A DNA stretch of 8,644 nucleotides from Candidatus Thorarchaeota archaeon. Lineage in GTDB: Archaea > Asgardarchaeota > Thorarchaeia > Thorarchaeales > Thorarchaeaceae. Location of the stretch: the NCBI GenBank assembly GCA_016841005.1, contig JAEORG010000379.1:1-8644 (forward strand), written 5' to 3'. Both the position numbers and the translations under genes were made by a program. Shown here one piece after another: positions 1-6,601 of the stretch (positions are counted from its first letter, which is position 1; every line of letters begins with the position of its first letter). A model generated the notes under the pieces. The model made no database searches, had not been told where the DNA came from, and saw nothing but the letters and a program-made list of their open reading frames with translations.

Positions 1-456
1 ATAGCTCGAATGGAGAAGGGGACTCTAGATCCAAAATTCTCCATTGTCCGGGCAATTGCTTCACATCTCGTGGGAATGAATAAGACCTGCTCTGACATTA
101 TGACCCAAGATGTTGAAACAATAGATGCAAGAGATTCTATTCTTGAGGCTGCAAAAATGATGAGTCAGGGAGGGTACTCGCACCTACCAGTTCTTCGAGG
201 TACACGTCTTGTGGGTAGTATCTCTCAACGAGATATTGTCAACAATCTAAGGTTGAATCTCAGAGAAATGAATGTAGAAGCGATAATGAGTTCCGAAGGA
301 ATTCCAATGGTAAATGAAAATACACCTGTGATTTCGATTATTCCGCTACTTCAAATTCATCATGGAGTTATTGTACAGAAACATGGGCGATTGAGTGGAA
401 TTATTACAACAGCGGATCTTCTTGGAAATTTCAAAGATGGTTTCTTGATTCTTTGA
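1..456 (+). CDS. HTH (XRE)-CBS domain transcriptional regulator, 5' end outside window
   Basis: The reading frame is open from base 1, so the gene starts upstream of the window; 151 residues are visible. The ATG at 10 is not a credible start, because the residues around it (IARMEKGTLDPKFSIVRAI) look like the last part of an XRE-type helix-turn-helix, resembling the 'IARIEAGTVDP' pattern of archaeal regulators. Two CBS repeats follow. The first begins at 'SDIMTQDVETIDARDSILEA' and runs through 'GYSHLPVLRG' to 'GSISQRDIV'. The second begins at 'EAIMSSEGIPMVNENTPV' and runs to 'LSGIITTADLL'. CBS pairs usually bind adenine nucleotides or S-adenosyl compounds, so a ligand-controlled DNA-binding protein is the natural inference; neither the ligand nor the target can be read here. 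The protein ends almost directly after the second CBS repeat, as is usual for this layout. The next gene on the same strand begins 59 bases downstream at its preferred start. Family is confident; function is general. Confidence 0.88.
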   Translation: MARMEKGTLDPKFSIVRAIASHLVGMNKTCSDIMTQDVETIDARDSILEAAKMMSQGGYSHLPVLRGTRLVGSISQRDIVNNLRLNLREMNVEAIMSSEGIPMVNENTPVISIIPLLQIHHGVIVQKHGRLSGIITTADLLGNFKDGFLIL

Positions 457-505
457 GCATCTATCTTTATTACCATGATTTTCTCCCTTACACTCGCCGA
501 GCAGC

Positions 506-509
506 GGAG
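506..509 (+). promoter_or_regulatory. Shine-Dalgarno (GGAG) deciding the helicase start
   Basis: GGAG lies six bases before the ATG at 516. The same frame could begin at a TTG at 453, which overlaps the TGA of the upstream regulator (TTGA), but nothing comparable to GGAG stands before that TTG. This favours ATG 516. Confidence 0.6.
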
Positions 510-515
510 ACGCAT

Positions 516-2978
516 ATGAAGACACTAGAGCCATCACTTACTAGAGCCCTGAAGGCACTTGGTATTACTGAGTTGAACGAAGTCCAAAAGTTTGCTGAGA
601 AGGAAGGTCTCTATAATTCCGAGGACAACTTTGCCCTTATGTCTCAGTCTAGAACTGGGAAAACATTTGCTGGAATTCTCTTTATTGCCAATGAGATTTT
701 CAAGTTCATCTCAAAGAATCGAGTAGAAGGTGGAGGTGATTGTAAAGAAGTTGGAATATTTATTGCTCCTTTCCATGCTTCAGCTCGAGAAACTGCTGCT
801 ACTATCTCGCGTTATTTTGGTTGGTTTCTAAGACCACTAGTTCTATTTCGAGGAGTGGAAGAATCTGATATTCTGTTCAGACTCTCTAAGGGGGTTCCTC
901 CAAATATTATCATTGCCACTCCAGATGCTTTTAGAGAATTTCTCAGATATGATGCAACACGGGACTGGTTGCTTGAGAAAGAACTTGTTGGGAGTGTCTT
1001 TGATGATGTCCATTCAATCCTTCATGATCCGCTAAGAGGTCTCAGACTTTTTGAGGATGCTACATTTCTAAGGAATAAAAGACCAAAATCTAGACTCCTT
1101 GTGCTCTCAGGAGAGTTCGAAGGAGCAGAACGGATTGAATCGTATTTTGAAGTGAAACTACTCAAAGAGTCAAAGTCCTATGAACCTCCAACTCTTGAAT
1201 TAATCCAATACAAGAATACAAAGGAAAAATCCATCGCGCTTACAAACGTGCTTCATGAACTTGCTGATGAAGGTGTTCGTACATTAGTCTACATGAATAA
1301 TATCGAAGCAATTAATGAATTCATGGAAAAAGAAGGTCCCGAACTATCTTCTGCTGTTTCCTATGATCTTGATCCCTTAATCAAAGAAAGATTACAGAAG
1401 GTCGCAAACATCTTAGGACCTATTGGATATCCCTCTCCTTCTGTTTTGAACGAAGGGGTTGGTATCTATCATGGCCTCCTCACCGATAGTCAAAGATGGT
1501 TTATTGAGTGGGCATTTAGACGAGGATATATTAGATTTCTATTTGGTACTGAGGCACTCGGTTATGGTGTAACGGCCCCAGTATCCCATGTTGTCATGAG
1601 TGCTCCTGGAATTGATGAAGTATTTCGCCAGTCTATGATGGCACGAGCAGTAAGACTAAGACGTGGTAAAACTCGACCTGGGAAATGCACCGTATTCACG
1701 AAAACAATTGAGGGTGTTGAGGAACTTCATAGAGTATATAATTCTCCAAGAATGCCTATCAGATTCATCGATAACGGTAAACTCTCAAATCTGATGATTG
1801 GATTAGTGGGTCATGGAATAATAAAGACAGAAGCAGACCGAAAACATATTGCCAAATCTCTTGATCCGTTCTTCAAGAAAGGGTCTACAGGTGCGACTAT
1901 AAAACAGATGGAGGAAGCAACAACTCCTTTCATAGAGTACAACACCAAGAAGGAATATTCGCTTACTCCACTTGGCAAGGCTGCTTTCATGTCTTCAATA
2001 TCATACCCAATTGCACAACGAATTCTTGACAGCCTTAAATTGTTAGAAAACACAGATGAAAGCCCCACAGAAATGGACCTCTTGATTATCCTTAACCACG
2101 CAAGCTCTTTGATTGGCCGTAGAGATAAATCTGAAGTAGAACTCTCAAATTCCGCTCAAGAAACCTACATCAAGGACCATGTTTCAGCTCTTTCGAATCA
2201 TATCATTGACACTGATCTGGAGTCAACTTGGCGAAAGGCGATAGAATTCTCACTCGTAATCAAGCAAACTTCCGATCTTGATAAGATATCATTGACTACT
2301 AAGAAGACAAAGAATCGACTTAGGCGAGAACTCCACTTATTCCTCCCTAACTTCACATCATTTCTTGTGGCTTTGAAGGAAATACTCCCTATAGCTGAGG
2401 TAAAGTCAAAGAAAACAATTGACGCTTTATTGAAAATAGTTGAAGATGAGTCTTTTAGAGATTTGATAATTGACCCTTATTCAAAGATAGATCGTAATCT
2501 CAGATTCAAGGATTTATCTTTTGTAGATTTTGGGAATATTGAGCAGAGCATCGGTGCAACACTCACTGCTGATCTTACTCCTATGCAGAAAGCGCGATTA
2601 ATAGACCTGCTTGAAACTGTTCAGCATACAACAATATCATTTGTTGCCCTTCTTGAGCGACAGAAGGATAATCCCGAAAGTCGTGAAGTATTAGATCTAA
2701 TTTGTGATTTTAGTCAAGAGGGCGTAATGGGACGGAATCTAGTTAAAGCATTGGAAGAAGAAGGTGTTGTAGAGCGAGGTACACTTGATGGTTTATGGCA
2801 TAGATTCTCCTCAGAAGTCGAATCCATTCAGAAGAGAACAGATGCTCCTGCAAAAGCCGCTTCTGTGTTATTCTCTCTTTTCACTGGAGATATCGTTGGT
2901 CTAGCAACCAGTGGTGTGGATGCTGTCAAGGTTGCATTAGGAAGAACACGGAAGGTAGATACATCTAAGATTGCATAA
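516..2978 (+). CDS. Divergent Ski2/Hel308-like superfamily 2 helicase-type ATPase with a long unrecognised C-terminal region
   Basis: This 820-residue protein (numbered from ATG 516) has the SF2 motifs in order. A Q-like stretch 'LGITELNEVQ' is near 15-24 and motif I 'SQSRTGKT' at 43-50 (Lys49). Motif Ia is 'IAPFHASARE' at 83-92, motif Ib 'ATPDAF' at 134-139 and motif II 'FDDVH' at 162-166. Domain 2 contains 'YHGLLT' at 318, motif V 'FLFGTEALGYGVTAP' at 341-355 and a motif VI-like 'SMMARAVR' at 373-380. A winged-helix-like segment ending 'YSLTPLGKAAF' (about 481-491) follows, as in Ski2-type enzymes. Several positions are unusual. The DEVH Glu is Asp, motif III reads LSGEF instead of SAT, and QxxGRxGR has lost its Gln and both Gly, although both Arg survive. 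About 300 residues after the winged helix are mostly helical and match no family I recognise. ATP binding is likely; true unwinding, or whether RNA or DNA is the substrate, cannot be inferred. A start at TTG 453 would add 21 residues with no family-like sequence. A weak TATA-like CTTTATTA near 463-470 could give it a promoter of its own. Confidence 0.85.
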   Translation: MKTLEPSLTRALKALGITELNEVQKFAEKEGLYNSEDNFALMSQSRTGKTFAGILFIANEIFKFISKNRVEGGGDCKEVGIFIAPFHASARETAATISRYFGWFLRPLVLFRGVEESDILFRLSKGVPPNIIIATPDAFREFLRYDATRDWLLEKELVGSVFDDVHSILHDPLRGLRLFEDATFLRNKRPKSRLLVLSGEFEGAERIESYFEVKLLKESKSYEPPTLELIQYKNTKEKSIALTNVLHELADEGVRTLVYMNNIEAINEFMEKEGPELSSAVSYDLDPLIKERLQKVANILGPIGYPSPSVLNEGVGIYHGLLTDSQRWFIEWAFRRGYIRFLFGTEALGYGVTAPVSHVVMSAPGIDEVFRQSMMARAVRLRRGKTRPGKCTVFTKTIEGVEELHRVYNSPRMPIRFIDNGKLSNLMIGLVGHGIIKTEADRKHIAKSLDPFFKKGSTGATIKQMEEATTPFIEYNTKKEYSLTPLGKAAFMSSISYPIAQRILDSLKLLENTDESPTEMDLLIILNHASSLIGRRDKSEVELSNSAQETYIKDHVSALSNHIIDTDLESTWRKAIEFSLVIKQTSDLDKISLTTKKTKNRLRRELHLFLPNFTSFLVALKEILPIAEVKSKKTIDALLKIVEDESFRDLIIDPYSKIDRNLRFKDLSFVDFGNIEQSIGATLTADLTPMQKARLIDLLETVQHTTISFVALLERQKDNPESREVLDLICDFSQEGVMGRNLVKALEEEGVVERGTLDGLWHRFSSEVESIQKRTDAPAKAASVLFSLFTGDIVGLATSGVDAVKVALGRTRKVDTSKIA

Positions 2979-3018
2979 ATTTGGGCGAAAAATAGGCAAT
3001 GTGCCCCCTGAGAATGAG

Positions 3019-3026
3019 TTATAAAT
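3019..3026 (+). promoter_or_regulatory. Candidate archaeal TATA box (TTATAAAT) for the 225-residue gene
   Basis: TTATAAAT lies in the 64-base gap after the helicase stop, preceded by purine-rich AGAATGAG that could serve as a BRE. Its centre is about 20 bases before the ATG at 3043. That ATG has no Shine-Dalgarno, so a leaderless transcript is plausible, though the spacing is a few bases shorter than the usual 25 or so. The rest of the gap (2979-3042) shows no convincing terminator. Confidence 0.4.
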
Positions 3027-3042
3027 GCTAAAACAAATCTGA

Positions 3043-3720
3043 ATGACGGAGTGGAATGTTACATTGGCTCGAGAATTGGACATCCTTGAAGACCTCCGCG
3101 ATGGCATCGATAGCTTTGTCGAGCGATGGGGGAAGATACAGAGAAATTCTGTAAAATCAATTCAAGCGGTGACCAATACTCTTGTACAGCTTGAGCATCT
3201 CGATGGTCCTCTTGGGAAATTAGACGGTTATCAAAACATTCGAGAGAATACCCGAGGCAAGCTCCTTGTCAATCTTTTTGATCGATTAGTTCCCTCACTA
3301 GAAACGAGTATCAAGGACTTTACAAAACTAATGAAGATGTTTGAAACTCTTCGGCAGAGGTCATCAAACATTCAAACCTTTACAGAGTCACTAAGAGGAA
3401 GCCTCTCAGAATCTCCTGAGCTGGAAGACCTGGTCGGATTTCTCGATCTAATCATTCTAAGTGTACATGATATTCTGAATATGTTTGAAGCTGAATTCTT
3501 AATCAAAATCAGTATCTTTAGAGACCTTGAGGAAGGCGCAGTAGAATTAGGAGTAATTAGTAACTACCTTACAATCTGGACTGCTGAACCGAATCTTGAA
3601 ACCAACGAATTAGAGAAGTTGCTGAAAGACCTTGATGAACACTTCGATCTTCTAAGAGATGTCTTCAATGGGAAGACTGGATTAAGAATCCCAGATGTTT
3701 ACAAGAAAGCCCAATTCTGA
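3043..3720 (+). CDS. Uncharacterised all-helical protein, 225 residues
   Basis: I do not recognise a family. The sequence reads as a string of amphipathic helices: about 5-52, 71-118, 125-175 and 186-208. Breaks fall at 'DGPLGKLDGYQN' (54-65), at 'SESPE' (122-126) and near 'AEPNLE' (181-186). It is rich in Leu, Asp and Glu, contains no cysteine, and shows no signal peptide or long hydrophobic membrane segment, so it is probably a soluble helical bundle or coiled-coil protein. The ATG at 3043 is the first start after the upstream gene and the only Met before residue 97, which supports it; it lacks a Shine-Dalgarno and may be leaderless. The gene follows the helicase-like gene on the same strand after 64 bases, and a partner or adaptor role is conceivable but is only inference from position. 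A scaffold or structural protein is equally possible. Coding status is well supported by its length and protein-like composition. Confidence 0.75.
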   Translation: MTEWNVTLARELDILEDLRDGIDSFVERWGKIQRNSVKSIQAVTNTLVQLEHLDGPLGKLDGYQNIRENTRGKLLVNLFDRLVPSLETSIKDFTKLMKMFETLRQRSSNIQTFTESLRGSLSESPELEDLVGFLDLIILSVHDILNMFEAEFLIKISIFRDLEEGAVELGVISNYLTIWTAEPNLETNELEKLLKDLDEHFDLLRDVFNGKTGLRIPDVYKKAQF

Positions 3721-3725
3721 TTCCT

Positions 3726-3735
3726 TATAGCTATA
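3726..3735. other. Ten-base perfect palindrome in the convergent gap
   Basis: TATAGCTATA sits almost at the centre of the 22-base gap between the stop codons of the two convergent genes (3720 and 3743). It has no loop to form a real hairpin, but the + strand around it is T-rich (ATTCTTGCTT follows), so the gap may act as a termination zone for the + strand genes. It may simply be an A+T-rich coincidence. Confidence 0.2.
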
Positions 3736-3742
3736 TTCTTGC

Positions 3743-6511
3743 TTACCTGAATAATCTCTTCCTGATTTCATCAACAATTAGAATTAGTGGTGCAATAGAT
3801 AATACAATTGCTATATCGACCACAGTCAAACTAGCCAGTTGAAAAACTGCTGTCAATGGTGGGAAGAGGAATAAGACTGCGACAAGAGTGACATCAATTA
3901 GATAAACAACGAGAATATATTTGTTCTTCAGGAAACCAACATCAACTATTGATTGATATTGTGATCTGCAGTTTTGAACACTGAACCATTGCATGACAAT
4001 TAATGCAAGGAAAATCATAGTACGGGTCTTAATTACTGGTTCATTGATGTAAATGAAATAGATTCCTAGAACTGCGGAAGCCATTAACAGACCATAAAAG
4101 ATAGCGATAGACGATATCTTTCTTGTAAGAAGTCGTTCTTTTATTGAACTAGGTGGTCTGTCAAGAAGCCCCTTTCCTTTGGGTTCAAGGGATAATGCAA
4201 TGTCGAGCATACCATCAGTTACTAGATTGACCCAAAGAATTTGGAGTGGTAATAGTAGTATTGGATTTGGAAATAGAAGTAACGTTGATAGTATCAACAA
4301 ACTCTCTGCTAGGTTTGTAGACAGAAGAAAAAGTACAACTCGCTTTAGACTATCAAGGATGTGCCTTCCTTCCTCCACACCGTCGACAACGGCTTGAAAT
4401 TTCTCCTCTTGAAGAACTATATCTGCTGCTTCTTTGGCAATATCAGTTCCTGTAATCCCCATAGCTATACCTACGTTAGCCTGTCTCAGCGCTGGACTAT
4501 CATTAACTCCATCACCATTCATTGCGACATTTTTACCATAACTCTGGAGTGCTTGTACAACTCTCAATTTATGAATAGGATTCGTCCTAGAAAGAACAGT
4601 TACATCAGTATTCACAGCTTCTTTCAGTTCTTCATCGGTCATAGAATCAATATCATCGCCTGTGAGCGACCTATCCCCTCTCTCCTGATTATAGATGCCA
4701 ACTTCCTTACCTATTGCTTGTGCAGTGAATTGATTATCCCCTGTAATCATCATAACGAATATTCCAGCGTTCTCTGCCTTTTTGATATACTCTGAAACAC
4801 CAGTTCTTGGTGGATCATTAATTCCACAAAAACCAACAAAATGCATCTCGGTTAAGTCAGATTCAGAGATTTGATTTTGATCTGCTGCTATTCGTTTGGT
4901 GGCACATGCAAGTACTCGTAGTCCTTGAGATGCGAAATCATTTGCAATATCTTGTGATTGTGAGGGTGATTTTAAGAATTGTTCAACGATCTCTGGTGCT
5001 CCTTTGACAATTAGGAGGTTATCAGTATCATTGGATTGACTTCCAGTTGGTTCATGCAATGTTGCCATAAACTTCCTGTCGCTTGAGAATGGGATTTCTG
5101 ATATTCTAGGCCAAGCTTCATCGAGAACGTATTTGTGGAGTCCTGCCTTTTCTAACGCGACTAGCAGAGATGCTTCTGTGGGAGATCCTTTAATCCTCCA
5201 TATACCTTCACCAGGTAGACATCTCTTTCTTGGGTCATTCACATCTAGGCACTCGTAATAGAGATCAGAATCGTTACATAATGCAAAATACGATAGTAAA
5301 TCTCCTAAGTCCTCATATTGATTCAACCTGTCGTTCTTTATTGGTTCAGAGGCATCAGTTGGTAAATCATGTTCTGTGTATTTTTCTGATCGTAGACAGA
5401 CTTTCGGACCACAACCTGCAAGGAAGATGCTTCCAGATTCAACATCAAAACCAGAGCCGCTCACTTCATAGAAATGATGTGGAGTGAAGATTCGTCTAAC
5501 AGTCATCTGATTCCGTGTCAAAGTTCCAGTTTTATCAGTGCAGATTACATTCACACTACCTAGCGTTTCAACAACTCCTAGGTTTCTTACAATGACATTC
5601 TGTTGGGATAATCGATAAACACCTACTGAAAGGACAATGGTAATAATTGCAATCAGTCCTTCTGGTATTGCAGACACGAGTGCAGAAAGTGAAAAGAGCA
5701 GTAATTCTACAAACTCAATTCCTCTCCATAGACCTAGTAAGAATGTCAGAAACACGAAACTGAATGCAAGGCTCAAGAAGAAAATACTCAAACGTTTTGT
5801 TCTGATAACAATCGATGGTGATTCTTTCTTGATATCAGAGATTTCTTTGTTGACATCGCCGAGAACTGTATTGTCGCCAGTTTTCTCAACCAGTATTCTT
5901 CCTCGTCCTTGTGTGACAAATGAACCAGCAAAGACCTTGTTTGATTCCTCATAGTAATGAGGATTTTCAATGAGACATACTACATCTTTCTTGACTGGAA
6001 CACTCTCTCCAGTAAGAAGACTTTCATCGACATTGAGATTTCTTTCAAATAGAACTCTGCCGTCTGCTGGAACCTTTTCTCCTGCACTTAGCAAAAGAAT
6101 ATCTCCCGGAACAGTCTGTTCAGAAGGTATGTCCATCTCTTCTCCATCTCGAATCACGATCGATTTCTGTTCGATAAGCTCCTGAATCGATTCTATGGTT
6201 CTCTCGGCATTGTATTCTTGAATGAAACCAATGGTTGAGTTGATAAATAGAATTAGAAAGATGATGACCGCGTCAATCGCGTGATCAACTAGAATTGAAA
6301 CTATTGCAGCAATAATCAGCACATATACAAGAGGTGCCTTAAATTGATTTAAGAAGATAATGAGGGGATTTGCCTTTTGAGCTGTAGTAAGTCTGTTTGG
6401 TCCAAATTCTTCCAATCTCCTTGATGTTTCTTCAGATGTAAGCCCTTCTGGACTTGATCCAAGGTTGGTTAGACATATCTCATAATCTATATGCTGCTCC
6501 TCAGATGTCAA
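3743..6511 (-). CDS. P2-type cation-transporting ATPase, Ca2+-ATPase-like (PacL/SERCA group)
   Basis: A complete 922-residue pump that would move cations, probably Ca2+, across the cytoplasmic membrane using ATP. An N-terminal cation-ATPase domain ('LTSEETSRRLEEFGPN', 24-39) is followed by M1-M2 (about 61-97), the actuator loop TGES at 167-170, and M3-M4. The phosphorylated Asp is D326 in DKTGTLT. The nucleotide domain has 'FSSDRK' (475-480) and KGAPE (503-507). TGDN (590-593), DPPR (566-569) and GDGVND (666-671) complete the P domain, and M5-M10 occupy about 722-913. Ion-site residues match SERCA: Glu284 in M4 'IPEGL', Asn733 and Glu736 in M5 'STNLAES', and Asn762, Thr765 and Asp766 in M6 'WVNLVTDG'. 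The SERCA M8 Glu is Gln841 here, so one of the two Ca2+ sites is altered; Mn2+ or another cation remains possible. A segment of the nucleotide domain (about 342-440) has five cysteines. The start is TTG, forced by an in-frame TAG 15 bases upstream and by a good Shine-Dalgarno. It lies 90 bases downstream of the antiporter on the same strand. Confidence 0.95.
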   Translation of the reverse strand: MTSEEQHIDYEICLTNLGSSPEGLTSEETSRRLEEFGPNRLTTAQKANPLIIFLNQFKAPLVYVLIIAAIVSILVDHAIDAVIIFLILFINSTIGFIQEYNAERTIESIQELIEQKSIVIRDGEEMDIPSEQTVPGDILLLSAGEKVPADGRVLFERNLNVDESLLTGESVPVKKDVVCLIENPHYYEESNKVFAGSFVTQGRGRILVEKTGDNTVLGDVNKEISDIKKESPSIVIRTKRLSIFFLSLAFSFVFLTFLLGLWRGIEFVELLLFSLSALVSAIPEGLIAIITIVLSVGVYRLSQQNVIVRNLGVVETLGSVNVICTDKTGTLTRNQMTVRRIFTPHHFYEVSGSGFDVESGSIFLAGCGPKVCLRSEKYTEHDLPTDASEPIKNDRLNQYEDLGDLLSYFALCNDSDLYYECLDVNDPRKRCLPGEGIWRIKGSPTEASLLVALEKAGLHKYVLDEAWPRISEIPFSSDRKFMATLHEPTGSQSNDTDNLLIVKGAPEIVEQFLKSPSQSQDIANDFASQGLRVLACATKRIAADQNQISESDLTEMHFVGFCGINDPPRTGVSEYIKKAENAGIFVMMITGDNQFTAQAIGKEVGIYNQERGDRSLTGDDIDSMTDEELKEAVNTDVTVLSRTNPIHKLRVVQALQSYGKNVAMNGDGVNDSPALRQANVGIAMGITGTDIAKEAADIVLQEEKFQAVVDGVEEGRHILDSLKRVVLFLLSTNLAESLLILSTLLLFPNPILLLPLQILWVNLVTDGMLDIALSLEPKGKGLLDRPPSSIKERLLTRKISSIAIFYGLLMASAVLGIYFIYINEPVIKTRTMIFLALIVMQWFSVQNCRSQYQSIVDVGFLKNKYILVVYLIDVTLVAVLFLFPPLTAVFQLASLTVVDIAIVLSIAPLILIVDEIRKRLFR

Positions 6512-6518
6512 ACTACAT

Positions 6519-6525
6519 CTCTCCT
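6519..6525 (-). promoter_or_regulatory. Shine-Dalgarno (AGGAGAG) before a TTG start
   Basis: AGGAGAG on the - strand ends seven bases before the TTG at 6511-6509. An ATG lying in between is followed at once by TAG, and the pump frame itself is closed by a TAG at 6526-6524. TTG is therefore the only usable start for the P-type ATPase. Confidence 0.75.
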
Positions 6526-6553
6526 ATCTTGAAACATTGAGTGATATTCAGTT

Positions 6554-6560
6554 AAAAAAA
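6554..6560 (-). terminator. Candidate T-rich terminator after the antiporter gene
   Basis: A run of seven T on the - strand begins 41 bases after the antiporter stop codon. Archaeal termination commonly uses such U-rich tracts without a hairpin. The same TTTTTTTAA could also be read as part of a promoter for the pump gene, so the call is tentative. Confidence 0.3.
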
Positions 6561-6587
6561 TGCATCGAAACAACCTATTTTTCAATG

Positions 6588-6596
6588 AATAAATTT
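6588..6596 (-). promoter_or_regulatory. Weak TATA-like element upstream of the P-type ATPase
   Basis: AAATTTATT on the - strand lies just after the antiporter stop codon, about 80 bases before the pump's TTG. It would give a leader of roughly 55 bases that contains the Shine-Dalgarno. The 6512-6601 gap is very A+T-rich, so chance matches are likely. If the element is not real, the pump is probably read through from the antiporter. Confidence 0.2.
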
Positions 6597-6601
6597 GCAT
6601 C

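Noticed and set aside
463..470. TATA-like CTTTATTA upstream of the helicase
   Set aside because: It is a weak match in A+T-rich sequence with no clear BRE. It is mentioned under the helicase but not called as a separate feature.
1811..2068. 85-residue open frame on the - strand inside the helicase gene
   Set aside because: It is antisense to the winged-helix region and has no family similarity that I can see.
2983..3008. Possible hairpin after the helicase gene (GGGC pairing with GCCC, or GGCA with TGCC)
   Set aside because: The stems are only four base pairs, they compete for the same bases, and no T-run follows, so it does not look like a terminator.
4361..4795. 144-residue open frame on the + strand inside the P-type ATPase gene
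   Set aside because: It lies antisense to the conserved P-domain coding region, its translation is low-complexity with no recognisable motif, and it has no ribosome-binding site that stands out.
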